From the NCBI GenBank assembly GCA_014607495.2, contig CP053159.1, positions 11,787,501 to 11,851,500 of the forward strand: a stretch of 64,000 bases of DNA, given 5' to 3'. Shown one piece after another: positions 1 to 13,070 of this stretch. This stretch comes from Carposina sasakii (Eukaryota; Arthropoda; Insecta; Lepidoptera; Carposinidae). How positions within the stretch are numbered: the stretch's first letter is position 1; the number at the start of each line of letters is the position of its first letter. The notes under the pieces were generated by a model. That model saw only the letters and a list, made by a program, of their open reading frames with translations, was not told the origin of the DNA and ran no database searches. The translations under genes and the position numbers were made by a program.

Positions 1-1052
1 CTATAATTTTCTAAAAAGTTCAGTTACTTTAATTGCTGTTTCATTTTATAACTAATAATTACGTAGCTATAATATTGTGATAAAGTCCGAATCGTCGAAG
101 GGAAAAAATTGATTCAGACAAGGTGTCCAAATAAATAGGGTCCGAGTCGTTGGGTGGCCAAATGGTCTATCTATTTCATTTGCAAAAAAAATGTAACAAA
201 CATAACTGTTTTCACTAGATTACTATATTAAAAAGCAATTTGTTACTCTTACAACACGTACAGAGATAAATGTTATGCGTAATTAACGAAAAATAGTTTC
301 TACTAGTGGACGTCCGCGTCTCAGCTATGTCAACAAATTCATTTACGCGAAACTGAAATTTTTCATATTCCAAAATGCATTGTTCTACCTATCTAATCTT
401 AAATGAAATATCAGTCATAATTTTAAGTAGGTATTTTGAGAAGGTATGGAATAGGTATATTGAGAAAACTAACCATGACCTGTGATGAACTGTCTAAAGT
501 TATTAACCTTAGAGCAATCGAATCGGTGTGAATTAACTGATAACTAGATAACGATAACGTTTCGATAACTTACATTTGTATCAAGTTCAATGGCGTTTTC
601 ACTGTTTTCGATTGTCCTACTTTACGAATTTGCATACAAACAAAATGCTTTCGTAATTTCCTTTTCCGGGAATGGCAATATCTTTTAGAAAATAAAGTTT
701 GATATATTTCTCAATAACCTATGGAGTTTTAAAAGATATTTTTTATCAATCTCTTATATTAGTCTACCTCCGATAGTTGTTTCAATAATTGAATTATTAT
801 TTCCTAAGTTTTCCGTCCTTGATATTTCGAACAAAATATTTATGTACCTTTAAAATTCCACCTAGATAAAAGAAAATATTATTAATATAATATAAAATAT
901 TACGCAGCTATAAAATAGGGAGAAATTGATAATAATTATTCTAGTTATTTATTAACTGTTACTTATTTCATAATAATAATTAATATTTATAATATATATA
1001 ACAAGAACTATTATGATAACAAACAAATAATGATGAAATTATTAATAAAGAA
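1..1052. other. AT-rich intergenic DNA
   Basis: No gene seen. Only a hairpin-CTAGT stub at about 301-325 ('ctactagtggacgtccgcg') is recognisable. A family 1 SINE fragment follows at 1053-1085. Confidence 0.6.
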
Positions 1053-1414
1053 ATGGAAAAAATTCTTCACCCGAGTGGGAAATAATGATGAGACAATACT
1101 TTATGCCCATAAATTAAAAAATATTTAAAATAAGCCACAATTTTGACTTAGGCTGTAGAGTTTCTGAAGTTAGGCCTTGTACAGTTACGGCATGTAGGTA
1201 GAGTTATAAACTTTTTGTCAGTACGAGTCTTTGGAAACATTTTACATAATAATGTTTTTGGTAAGATGCATTATGTTGATCGCGTTTTAGGCCCAGTGAA
1301 CCGGACTGCAGTTGAATAAACCCGATTCATCGCGTTACATACTATGCAACTCAACATCTATGTATATTAATAATATTAATATAATGAAAATGGATTTATG
1401 TAACCATTCATCAC

Positions 1415-1612
1415 AATTTTTATTGGTTTTCGGATTAGCAGCTACGTATTTATGGTTGCATGCTAGGTTTGCTTGGATCTGGCTTCTCGTTACGACTGTA
1501 GTGTCTTGTGTTCGTGATCATGAGTCGGCAGATCCGAGGGTCAGCGGAGGGTGTAGGGCCCGGTGGTGGGCGACCCCTCAATGGAAATTGGAACCTCCGA
1601 ATAGTGACGCCT
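1415..1612 (+). repeat. Copy of the 61644 repeat, other terminus kept
   Basis: About 160 bp match 61699-61860. The right end reads '...cgaatagtgacgcctgata', the inverse of the left end of the 61644 copy, so the full element has inverted ends. The 100-residue ORF here is part of the repeat, not a gene. Confidence 0.7.
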
Positions 1613-2276
1613 GATAAATTTAAACTTGCATCATGCTAAAACTCGAAGATATTTTGTTGTTGTTTGTTAGATGTTGTTATATTGTTTGAACCGTTGACAT
1701 TCAAGATATGTATAAAAAACAGCAAAATATCCTAGCGTTACTAATTATAACATAAAAACATAAATAATGTAAACGTTCTAGTCGAAGATGGCATGTATTG
1801 TTATATAGAGGTACAACATACAATATTGTATGACTATAATAGGTATATCTCCAAAGAAGTGGGCAGAAGTGTGCAAATTCAGTTTTCACCAATTAGCCTC
1901 TTGCACGTGAAAGATTGGAGCCGACCGCTGCTTTTGGTCACTAACAACAATCTAATGGTCGGTTACTAACGTGATGGAAAATGTTGACTATGTTGTATAG
2001 AAAGCAATAACATAGGCAGATGAGGTTGACTTTGTATCTTTATTGAGAATTAGCGAAATCGGTTCAGCCGTTCCCGAGATTTGCGCTTAGCTTATAAATA
2101 TAAAAATGAACCGCTAAATAACATTACTAAAGAATTTACACATTGTCTAAATTTAACGGTTTATGTATGACAATACATTTTGCTGTCAAATATCATGTTT
2201 AAACTGGGTTTAACTTTAGACGCGGTTTTGTAATGATACTTAATGAAACTTAAGTCTCTTATTATGACTTAAAGAG

Positions 2277-2372
2277 GCAGTGACTGGATGGCAAAAACGG
2301 AAAATCGTGGCTCTAGAGGAGGCCTACGTCCAACAGTGGACTCCAACAGACTGATGATAATGATGATGAGCT
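2277..2372 (+). repeat. RTE-like LINE 3' end fragment with GAT-rich tail
   Basis: 'gaggcctacgtccaacagtg' followed by 'gatgataatgatgatgag', the usual repeat tail of such elements. Confidence 0.5.
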
Positions 2373-2577
2373 ATGTCTCTACCTAATTACAAATATAGAC
2401 CTTGAATGTCAACAAGTATCCTTATAAGCAGTTGTTAAGTAAAATAACAAGTTAATCGTATTTAGTCTCATACGGTTAATTAATGTTGAATGTAGTCTGC
2501 GCGATTTGCCATAACGCTTATATACTCGCGCTTGCATAAGTGGTTAGAACATCTATTAAAAGTTTGAAAAATATGTA

Positions 2578-2800
2578 TGTTCGAGCACACCGGATGCGTA
2601 TGCATGCACGTAAACGTAGACCTGCACGTAAACGTAGACCTGCACGTAAACGTAGACCTGCACGTAAACGTAGACCTGCACGTAAACGTAGACGTGCACG
2701 TACCGCTGAGTTGAACTCGTAAAGTATGGAACTGTATAAGACAGGACACACCGGATGCATGTGCGTAGCCGTAAGCGTAGACGTATGCGTTACCCTACGC
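2578..2800. mobile_element. Copy of the 25491 element carrying an 18-bp tandem array
   Basis: 'cgagcacaccggatgcgtat' and 'tatggaactgtataagacag' match 25491-25683 in inverted order. The extra length is the tandem array at 2605. Confidence 0.6.
2605..2694 (+). repeat. Five 18-bp tandem units TGCACGTAAACGTAGACC
   Basis: Four identical units and a fifth ending in G. The unit is a multiple of 3, which opens long ORFs on both strands (e.g. ARKRRP repeats); these are artefacts. Confidence 0.9.
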
Positions 2801-3030
2801 AATGCAGCTCCCAAGATACAAACGGGTTGCGTGACTACGTGCGTACCCACGCAGAGCAGAGTAGGAACGTCGCGTTGATGACATTGTATTCTATGGCGCC
2901 CCATAGTAGATGTCATACCAAAAAAAACACGGGGCATTTTTTACAGCTGGGTTCCCGCAATGGGGAACTAAAACTGCAGAATCATAATCCTACAGCCATG
3001 TTTAGGAGGAGGGCTTAACACATCGAAAAA

Positions 3031-3204
3031 ATATAGCTATCGGGATGAAAAAATAACGTTGCCAAAAACGTAATGTAAAAGAGATGGTAAAATTCGTCAT
3101 CCGAGTTAATTGACCCGATACGAGTAGCTCAGTTGGATAGGGCGAAAGCACGGATTGCGAGAGGTCGTGAGTTCAAATCTCACTCGGGTGATTTTTTTTT
3201 TTCA
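3031..3204 (+). repeat. tRNA-like SINE, family 1
   Basis: Head 'atatagctatcgggatgaaa', then a tRNA-like part at 3112-3190 with A box TAGCTCAGTTGG and B box GAGTTCAAATCTC, then a T run. It has no clean cloverleaf anticodon arm, so it is not called a tRNA gene. Confidence 0.65.
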
Positions 3205-3659
3205 TTTTCTTAATTAGTATATTTATAACAACCCAATGAGAAGTTGGGTTTTGTCCCGATTCTCCCCGTTTAACAGTACTTATTTTTTTTATATGCCGAA
3301 GGAAAGGCAAAGAAAACTGTGGCCACGCAGCCATTGTATTTGGAAATGGTGCAGCCGGATGATAATGATGATATTTTTTATATTATGATGAAGATGAATG
3401 TTGCCTGCGCTGATGCGGGGTTTTACTAGAATACATCAGCAGCATGTCCTTCCGTGCATCTCGTAAGATCTCCTGCAGCTCTGGATACATCATCTTGGGA
3501 ACAGCACAGTCGTGTGAATATGTAAGTATGTGCTTATGTGATGATGAATAGAAACGGTGTGGGTACAGCTTTACAATAATTCATGCGGATGTCGTTGAGA
3601 CATCCTGCCACGCGCCGCTGTTTGAGTTCTATCAAAATGTTGTCTTCTATACATTATAT

Positions 3660-3990
3660 ACATATAATAAAAATGTAACAGATCGCTGTCTGTACATGGA
3701 AGATATATGAGAAAAAATATTATAGGAGACCTTTATCAACACAATAGTACCCAAAATAATGATTTTTGGAATTTTTGTCTGTTTGTCGGTTTGTCTGTGC
3801 GTTTGTGCACGCTAATCTCAGAAACGGCTGAACCGATTTCGATGCAGTTTTCAGGAATATATTGTGACAAGTCCCACTTAACATATACTTACTACTTTTA
3901 ATCCCGGAAAAATGTTTTTGTCCCGGATAATTTCAACATTTTTTTTTCTGTAGGTAGTCCACGCGGACGGAGTCGCGGACGTCCACTAGT
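3660..3990 (+). repeat. Lepidopteran-type short repeat ending in hairpin + CTAGT, long form
   Basis: From 'ataataaaaatgtaacagat' to 'gtccactagt'. Internal hallmarks are 'cacgctaatctcagaaacgg' and 'tagtccacgcggacggagtc'. Often seen as SINE or Helitron-like repeats in Lepidoptera; the class is unresolved. Confidence 0.7.
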
Positions 3991-3992
3991 AC

Positions 3993-5784
3993 ATAATATG
4001 TTTGATGCCCATTTTGGGGTCAAGTACCAAGTAAAAACAACAAACTTTTAAATCAGGTCAAGTTCTTTTATATTGTATCAATTAAGTAGACGCAAATTAA
4101 TTCACATATCCGCGGTAAACTCATGGAAATAATTAATATAAAATGGACGAAAATTTTCAACTAACGAAAACTCGATGAATATTTTATCCAAAAAAATAAT
4201 GGTTTTTATCGATCGTAAAGATTTAATACTAACTATTAAATCGTTTGCGATAAAATGTGAAATAAAATCTTCATGAAATAAAAATATTGGAAAAATTTAA
4301 TAGCATGCTTCTTATAAGAATCTGATATAAGAACATACATAAACAAAAATATAGAGTTTACGAAAGATGCTCGTATATTTATATGCACACCTAAACAAAA
4401 CTGATGAAAGTGATCAAACAATTACCTTAAAAAACGGCTGGTCAATCACACACCACTAAAGCACTATTCACTCCTATAACGGTTCTATATCTATTTCAAC
4501 AGATACGCAAATGAGATTCTGGGGTTCATTAGAATATCGGCGAACGTTGAACGCGCCTCTCCACTCTACGACTCATGTGCTACTGACTTCATAGTACCGA
4601 CACAGACTCGGCGACTACTGAGTCACACGCAACGATCCCCGTTGTTGGTTGGACCGAATTTAAAATACGAACACTGTATACATGTGTGCTGTTCCGAACA
4701 AAGGCGAACGTCACACGCCAGGCACAGCTGTTAATGTTTCCGAACCGCGATATTGCCAGCGAATCGATTGCCGATTTTATAGTGACGTAACCATGTTTTC
4801 ATTTGTTACGGTTACGATTATAATACTGTTTGCTGTATAGCAGCCACGTAGCCATCGCTCATATAACGCTAATATTTATAAAATAAACGCAGACATGCAA
4901 AATTATCACGAGCCTGACCTAAATTTTTAGATAACATTGATTAAATTGTGTACGTAAATAGTTTAATTAAATTTTTTTAACGAAAAACAGACATAACTCC
5001 GTATCTGCTCTTTGTACTAACCGCGGCGAGTGCATTCGGTGCAAATGTACCGGCGGAGAGGGAGAGCGGCGATGTAGCTCCGTTTCGTACTTACATCGAT
5101 TTCGTTCGCTTTCTCTTTCTGGCGTTATGTCGTCTCTGTCTGGATACGGCACTGCGGATGTGGAACGTGGTCGGGAAAATGCTTGTCCTATTTTAGAAAT
5201 TTTGCCAATGCACCGAGTGCATTCCGTGTAATAATAAGTCTCGCTTCGATTTCATTCAGTTTTGTCCCAATATAGTTTTAGACGATCTAGTTCTGGCACC
5301 TTCTGTTGAGGTGAATAGAATTTTAAATTTAGAGCTAGACTAAAATTAAATTAGACCTTTATTACCATCACGTTTAAGCTTTGCACTGGGAAAAATATTA
5401 GGAAATCTAAATTTAAAATAGTTAAATTACTAAACTTATGTTATGTCATGTATGGAAACGTTTTACATGCACGAAATGGAAACATTGGACATTTAACCAT
5501 AACTATTCTGTAATCTGTGATATAACTACATTAATTTGAATTAAAAAAGAATTAAAAATTTAAATTAAGTTAGTTTATGGCTGTTAACAGCCAATTCAAA
5601 ATACCAACGAATTGTTTGCATAGGTACCTAACTTGTTGTTTTATATTTTGTTCAAAATAATTTATTATACAGAGCGCTGTAACCGTTAACCTGCTACCGT
5701 TAAAGAAGATAGAAGCCAGATGACCTATTTTTTCTCTAATACCACATCCCGTAAACAATCTTATGCAGTCGTAACATCTGAATC
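3993..5784. other. Intergenic, nothing recognised
   Basis: AT-rich with two GC-richer patches (4530-4650, 5000-5160). Short ORFs lack any recognisable motif. Confidence 0.5.
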
Positions 5785-5975
5785 GGCCCCCTGATTACCT
5801 AATTTGCAATAGCAAAGCCGAAGCAAAGCGATAGCGAAAATTATACAATATTCGCTTTGAAAATTCAAAGTTCCTTTGAAATTCATTTTACGTAATACGA
5901 ATTTGACAAGCAATCAGCGATTTTTGTACAATTTTCGCTATCGCTTTGCTTTTGCTAGTTAGATAATAAGGGAGC
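5785..5975. mobile_element. Palindromic MITE 'ggccccctgattacctaa'
   Basis: Arms share 'gcaaagcgatagcgaaaatt' in inverted orientation. A shorter copy is at 28669. Confidence 0.72.
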
Positions 5976-6072
5976 CAAAACTATTTCATCTATCCAAAAA
6001 TCGAGGACTTTTTTTTTTTTATATAAACTATTGGCTCCACTTCGTCCGCATGGACTTCAAAATATAGCATAC

Positions 6073-6297
6073 TAGCAGCCGCCCACGACTTCGTCCGCGT
6101 GAGGGGGCGTTGTACCCGTCTATTTCAACCCCTTCATCCCTTTTTTTCGAAATAAAAAGTAGCCTATGTTCTGTCTCAGGGTCTAAAGATTGTCTGTACC
6201 AAATTTCATCAAAATCGGTTGCGAGGTTTAAGCGGGAAAGCGTAACAGACAGACAGACAGACAGAGTTACTTTCGCATTTATAATATTAGTTGGGAT
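6073..6297 (-). repeat. Related repeat with 'gcagccgcccacgacttcgt' end
   Basis: Variant terminus 'gtgagggggcgttgtacc'; contains a (GACA)n run and ends 'tttataatattagttggga'. ORFs on both strands are repeat shadows. Confidence 0.65.
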
Positions 6298-6299
6298 TA

Positions 6300-7420
6300 T
6301 GGTTATCTCCATACTCCTACTAGTATTTCATAAGCCTATTACAGTCCATTGCTGGACGTAGGGTTTTCTCTATCCAGTCACTGCCAGCCACCCTCTTCAA
6401 GTAGTCTTCATTCGAGAACACGCTTACTCCACCGTCCATCGTATGCAATATTTCAAAAAGTTAATTAAATAAAGCGTTAAGAGGTTACAAATAAACAAAA
6501 TTACTTTCCCATTTATAAATATTTGTTATAATGGATATCCTTCCCAATGTACCGCATTAATGATTATTTAGGTATATAACTAATAACGAAAAAATGTGGT
6601 ATTAAAGTAAACCGTATTAAAATATCATAATAGAACGATATGACTAGTTTTAAGCCTTAAGGTTTTAATATATTAAGTTTTTTAAATATTTTTAGCAGCG
6701 TAGAAATATTAACTTGAGTTATTATATAATTATAACAACTAAGAATTGAAGATTAAAATTAACGTATTATTTAATTTAAATACTTATAGTAAAATAAAGT
6801 GTGTCCATAATATAGCCGCTACCATGCGCTTATTCGACTTCGTGACCCTATAATAAGTCTAAACCTATTGTCTCAATATTCAATATTATAATTAACATAG
6901 CAAAACATTTGTATCTACGCTTTGTAAATTATAATACAAATTAAAATAATATTTATTTTAACTGCGGATATTGCAATTAATAAAAGATAACCCCGGTCAT
7001 ATCAACGATAGGAGTTATAATGATGTCTTTTATAACCTATGTCACTTGATGAGGTAGGTCAGGTAAAAGTCATTATATTTTGTGACTAAAATAGTCTATA
7101 ATTGTTATTGTTACCCGTATTAGGTAAATTACTCGTAATTCCCAGCTAGAAAATTAGTGATATTTGCAGTTTAATTTAAAGTTTTTAGTTTAACTTAAAG
7201 ATCTATAAAGGTGTCATATAGGTGGAAATAGCAATTCTAATTAGGGATAAATGGCATTATTTTACTTTTTGTATTATAGAGTATCTAACTATTACTCTAT
7301 GTTAGTCGATTATATAGTCTCTATGTTACTCTATGTTAGTTGAGAACGTACCACGTATTTTTTTTATTTTAGCCCAACTGGGTTAATAAATGTACCTGTA
7401 CATCATTCTTCGTCCTGGTG
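6300..7420. other. AT-rich intergenic DNA
   Basis: No gene or clear repeat apart from short 'tactctatgttag' duplications near 7290-7340. Confidence 0.5.
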
Positions 7421-7597
7421 CTAATACGGGCCTTCACTAAAATACATAAACTACATCTCCTTTCGTGCATGTCATACCTAAGAGTCGACTAAAGAACTCG
7501 GGCATTCTCTTAGCATTTTGTCTCTGATCTTTGGCTGTGGGATACATTTAATGATCATTTAGTTACCCTAGGCATGGTAAATGTACCTCTCGTCAGC

Positions 7598-7810
7598 CTA
7601 TTGCAAACCACTGCTAATCGTAGGCCTCCGCCAGACCACGGCACAAGAATAGGCATTGCCATGGGGGGTTTTTGCCCATAGTCACCGCGCTGGGCAGGCG
7701 GGTTGGTGACCGCAGTGTGAATTTCGGACTATGTTGCCAACACTAGAGACGCTGCTGTCCATCTCCGTACCTATTGAAGCAAAAATAGAGGCAATTATAC
7801 CGCATCTTCT
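7598..7810 (+). repeat. Retroposon tail, same family
   Basis: 'tattgcaaaccactgctaat' through 'gtgaccgcagtgtgaattt'. Confidence 0.55.
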
Positions 7811-8387
7811 GCTCTTCTAAACCGCTGATCGTAGCCAAATCGAGAAATAGTTATAATAAATTTTTAGAAAGGAGAAAAATAAAAATAATTTAGGTCACTT
7901 CAAAAATGTGCGTGATATTGGGTTGTTGAGAACTTATTACGAGTATTCTAAAAACCAAGCTGCCGAGAAATTTTGCCCAACGTTATTTGCTTATCGCAAC
8001 TGTTAAAAGATCTAGGCTTCGTTTTATAGGCAAGTTTGAGTGCAATGAACCCTATTTACAGTAGGTACATACAGGAATTAACAAGTAAGTATACCAGATA
8101 CGACATTAGGGTACATTACACAGTGAAAGGTATACTTAGTAAAGGGGAACTCTATTTTAGCCTCGAGCACAGACTTGATTGCTAGTTCTTATTTGTTGCA
8201 CAATTTTTGTTACGTGGGTAAGTTTAAAACTCGCAAAGTTAATAAAGTTTGCTCCATTGTTGAAATTATAGAAAATGTTACGTATTTAAGGTGTTTTTAA
8301 ATTGTTTTGCTTATTTTTAACATGAGACCAATGGTAAGAAATAACAACGTTTAGAATGGGACCAACTCTGAAATCTATACATATACC

Positions 8388-8700
8388 TAATAAAAATGTA
8401 ACGGATCGCTGTCTGTACATGGAAGATATATGAGAAAAAATATTATAGAATACCATTATCAACGCAATAGTACCCAAAACAATGATTTTATGAATTTTTG
8501 TCTGTTTGTCGGTTGGTCTGTTTGTCTGTGCGTTTGTGCACGCTAATCTCAGAAACGGCTGAAGTGATTTCGATGCAATTTTCAGGAATATATTGTGACA
8601 GGTCCCACTTAACATATAGGCTACTTTTTATCCCGAATAATTTCGATATTTTGTTTTTTTTCTGTAGTCCACGCGGACGGAGTCGCGGGCGTCCACTAGT
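8388..8700 (+). repeat. Hairpin-CTAGT repeat, long form
   Basis: Colinear with 3660-3990; ends 'gcgggcgtccactagt'. Confidence 0.7.
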
Positions 8701-8821
8701 CGTAAAATAAAATCTGCAGTTTTGCAAATGAAATGTACAGAGAGTAAGTATATTATTTGGTCATAAGCATTAACAGAATCGTCCTTGGTTGGTTGGCTTG
8801 TGTTTGTGAGCTAACAGACAA

Positions 8822-8970
8822 TGCAGAAAAACGCAGCCTATTTACTCAACTTTGGACCCTAATATTTTGGAAACCAGACACTTCGCAGGTATGCTTCCAT
8901 GGAGAAAAATGATCGTGATGATGAGGAGATTCCGTGGTTTTGAACGTTGACGAGCAAAAATCATCCTGTA
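8822..8970 (+). mobile_element. Family A MITE, 3' part only
   Basis: 'tgcagaaaaacgcagcctat' to 'aaaaatcatcctgta'. The first 200 bp of the element are lost. Confidence 0.7.
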
Positions 8971-9250
8971 TAGATAATGTAACATCGTTTCGCATTGACG
9001 TTCGTTGTCGTAACACTGGATAACAATAGCGGTAAAACTTCATGACGTGATTTGACAAACGAGCGAAAATGAAGGAATCCTTTTGGAGCAAACGTTTCGA
9101 TGACGAATCTCTATTTATTTGAACGTTTGAACGAGATATAATAAATGTTACTTTGCCTAGACCTGCATTGCTACCTTTACAGATTAAGTAGATCTTGGTA
9201 GGTCGTACGTAGGTAGGTATTTTGACTATATAGTATAGATTATTTAAATA

Positions 9251-9495
9251 CTATTGGACGGCCACGACTTCGTCCGCGTGGACTACAGAAAAAACAAAAT
9301 GTCGAAATTATCCGAGAAAAAAATATTTTCCCGGAATTAAAAGTAGTGTATGTGTTAATCCAGGGTGTCAGCTAACTCCATACATACAAATTTTATTAAA
9401 ATCGCTCCAGCCGTTTTTACGTGAAAGAGTAACAAACATCCATCCATCCATTCATCCATACTCACAAACTTTCGCGTTTATAATATTATAGTAGG
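9251..9495 (-). repeat. Hairpin-CTAGT repeat, short form, minus
   Basis: 'cggccacgacttcgtccgcg' to 'cgtttataatattatagtag'. Confidence 0.68.
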
Positions 9496-10097
9496 ATTAT
9501 AAAGTAGGATTATAATATTTAATTGTATCAGGTGTCACTATATTATAATATCCACAATAACATCAAATTGAGTAACAACCGTTCGGTGGCTCATGTGTTG
9601 CTTAAAATTATGGGTTGGACTAAGTGCCACATGTTTATTTGGTGAATCGATGAAACAATTAATTAGTTTGAGCCCGGAAGGGCTTTTAGGCCTTGGAAGG
9701 GGTGGTGGGCCAATTACTTGGTTGTTTACCGTGCTATAGGCCAACTTATCCCGCTGTTTAACCTAACTATTTGGATTATGCTCACTTTGATAAGACTGCA
9801 GAAGGTATCTGTAGACATAACACAAATCATTGAAATAATCAACATCCTTCTATCTTTCAGTGCTCAAAAACTTTTCCATAAAGTCACCGATGAAGGTCGA
9901 AATAATTGGGATCTTAATTATGATGAATAATACAGTTTGATGCTGTTTGTTTTAATCTGTGGATACTGGTAGCAAACACAAAGAGTTACGGTTAAATTAT
10001 ATGTATTATCTGATTGTTTCCTGCTTCATGGACAATTATTCTGAGAAAAAAGAAACAAAGAATGTGGAAAATACAAATGATTCGTAAAACGGCTATA

Positions 10098-10357
10098 CAG
10101 AATGTAACAGAAAGGGTATGTTAAGCGAAAAGCTATGTAAATAGCCCACTATAGAGAACCTATTTCCAAAATTTGAGGCTCGAAATCACATTTTTATTTT
10201 ACAAGATTGTATGAAAATTCCTGAGATATTTAAAAAGTCTCCATACTATCGGTAAAAATAAACATGTGATTTCGGGTCTCAAATTTTGTGGATAGGTTCT
10301 CTATAGTGGGCTATTTACATAGCTTTCCGCGTAACATACCTTTTTTGTTATACCCTG
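10098..10357. mobile_element. Palindromic TA-flanked MITE, family C
   Basis: Arms of about 100 bp ('gtaacagaaagggtatgtta' and inverse) joined by a 60-bp centre; TA flanks. Confidence 0.78.
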
Positions 10358-10670
10358 TATAATATCTTAACAAGCCTATGTGATACCTATACGATAAAGT
10401 CTGACTCGTGGTAATCAACTTTTAAAATGAAGTAAAAAACGAAGTCAGAGGTGAATTTGAAACCTTATACAAATCTAAAGGCTAGTAGGAGGGTCATGCC
10501 GCCTGATAGTTCAAAAGACATATTCGCTAAACTCAATCCCAATTGAAATGCAATCACATTGGAGATTCGGTTTGATGTATCTCTTCTAATGACATAATAT
10601 ACACTCGCAGTAACCAAAATTGCAGGATAACGAAGGAGAGCCAACAGTCACTTAGCATACCTAGTGGGAC

Positions 10671-11184
10671 CAGCCGGGCTAGCACGACCACGATAAGTAG
10701 ATATACGATAAAGGATTTCGTATCGTATCTTTACCACCATAATTATCGATTTCGCGATCATGACCATGGAACGATACGTTACGTTAAGATTTATCCCGTG
10801 TTATGATACGATAAGGCGCAAGATAAGTTAAACAAATATTTCTAAAGTCAAAAAATATTTTTTTCTTTTTTTTCAATTGTCGTTCATTCTTTTTTTTCTT
10901 TTTTTCCTTTTTGACATCAGCCCGGTTAGCACGGCCAACGATACACGATATGATAAGTCAAGTTATCGATACCTAGCTGTCAAAATTCGATAAATATAGC
11001 CGCCATGATGAATTTTATCGATACAGCGAACATAACCATGCCGGTAACGTTACACGGCACGATAAGATATGATAGATAAAATGCGAGCATGTGCATCGGT
11101 TACTATCGATAATTATGGTGGTATAGATACGATACGAAATCCTTTATCGTATATCTACTTATCGTGGTCGTGCTAGCCCGGCTG
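10671..11184. mobile_element. Element with about 80-bp terminal inverted repeats
   Basis: CAGCCGGGCTAGCACGACCA to its inverse at 11165-11184. The arms match over about 80 bp, including 'cgtatcgtatcttta'. A diverged partial copy of the same terminus starts at 10918. No target duplication is evident. Confidence 0.75.
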
Positions 11185-12306
11185 ATGTAAATGATCAGTG
11201 ACAAGTTGCTAGCTCATCAAAGTCAGATCAAAATTATATTTATTTCAACAGAATTCGTATATTGAATACAGCCTCGAATAGCTTATTGCCTGTCAATTGG
11301 TTTACAATTGTGTTTCGTTAGCAAGTCGGTAACTCGGTATCTATTAGCGTCAATCAGTTTTAATCACAATGCGTGCGCGCAGCTGGCTGTACTCGGTGAC
11401 TCGTCGGATGTACTCAATCGCAAACAAACAAAATAAATAGGTCTTCATATTGTGTTTCTGTTTTGAGATAAAATAATGGTAGGTAATAATATTATCGCAC
11501 TATTTAAATTTCCGAATTCGAACCCTGGCATCCTCTCAGGCATAGAGAAATAAGATGTCATAGAGTTCTAATGTCATTCTAACTGTTTCGATGCACCATT
11601 AGACTTTTCGGTGCCTCACAATTCCAGTCCTTGACACTTAGATTCTATTAGTGTAATGTATAGTAACGTACTACATTAGTAATGCATCGAATAGTAATGC
11701 AATCTAAGTATCAAGGACCACTTTGGGAACCACTGCTGTATATTAAGGGAGTAAGTATGACAAATTTGATAGTTGTTCTCTTTTTACTATGACTTATTTG
11801 ACTTATGTTCCTATATCCCCCAGATGGGGCAGAGAGTACTCCATAGTTCTCCGTCATCACGCTTTGCCTTCACGTTTTCTGTTTTGATTTCACCTCAAAA
11901 ATATTTGTACATAATCGTATTTAATGTAATATTACGAAGTCTCGGAGAATAGCTAGTTTTTAAATCTACTATGTACCACCATAGAGGAATAATGGTACCA
12001 CTTAACATTCTACGTATTCCCTTTAATGGATGTTAGCAAAATATAAATTATAAGAAGAGAAATAGTTCAGTTCTAAGAAAATATCATTAAGGATGCGAAC
12101 GAGCATCATCATCATTTGATACTGGTGGTCTTGAAAGCAATTACTTTTTACTCCGCTTTCGTAGAAAATATTTTCTGATATACCTACCTATGTTTTGTAT
12201 ACCTTATTTACAAATTATGCGACCACAGAGCTTGAAACATCGGCTTGTAGACAAGACACATTTTATAGGAAAACTTTAGGGACCAAGGGACAGCATAAGT
12301 AGATCC
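11185..12306. other. Intergenic with a decayed MITE
   Basis: 11535-11720 carries 'ataagatgtcatagagttct' and 'cgatgcaccattagactttt', a relative of the MITE at 50195. Otherwise nothing is seen. Confidence 0.5.
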
Positions 12307-12515
12307 GACTAATATTATAGACGCGAAAGTTTGTATGTAAGTAGTAGTGTAACTTGTATGTAAGGATGTTATTTGCTCTTTCACGCAAAAACTACTGAAT
12401 AAATTTTGATGAAACTTCACAATACTCGTAATATAGCTTACATAATCAGAATAACACATAGGCTACTTTTTATTCCGGGAAAATATTTCAATCCCGGATA
12501 ATTTCGACATTTTGT
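12307..12515 (+). repeat. Hairpin-CTAGT repeat, 3' end lost
   Basis: 'gactaatattatagacgcg' to 'tcgacattttgttttttc'. Confidence 0.62.
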
Positions 12516-13070
12516 TTTTTCTATATAATTAATATTCTCTTCGCCTATTTTTTATGCAGAATAGACTAGATACACATCAAATTAATTACCCTGATAGGTA
12601 TAGCCTAATTTCGACTACGAAGCGAACATTAAATTAATCTACTCTAAGTCATGAACGTATAAAGAATAACGGACAGAGTGTTGTCAATACACAGAGTGAA
12701 GCATTCATAGTAAGCACGGTAACGATATTCCATGGAGTAGTGATGTGTATTGACACGTTATTCACCCACACAAACCATAGTAAGCTCGGAAGCCTACTAG
12801 AAAATACGCATACATGCGCAACGCGCCGCCATAACGGTGCTTCAATCTGTGCAGTGACAGCATTACGTCCGTTGTTCTTTATACGTTCATGCTCTAAGTC
12901 TGCATTATCCTGTGTCGACTAAGGAACTGATCATTAACATCTGTCCCCGCTAAGCTAAACGTGGCTATACGATCTCCATTATGATCCTACAGTTCCGGCC
13001 ACCCAATTTCGGGAATACAGCAGTGTATACAGGGCGTTTTTTCGTTGCCACCTTTAACGAAGCGTACGTA

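Noticed and set aside
2605..2694. Possible CRISPR-like array
   Set aside because: Units are directly abutting with no spacers, and the DNA is eukaryotic.
2518..2937. Arg-rich and Cys/Thr-rich ORFs on both strands
   Set aside because: They are produced by the 18-bp tandem array, whose length is a multiple of three.
3112..3190. Functional tRNA gene
   Set aside because: A and B boxes are present but the anticodon arm is poor and the sequence belongs to a repeated SINE-like unit.
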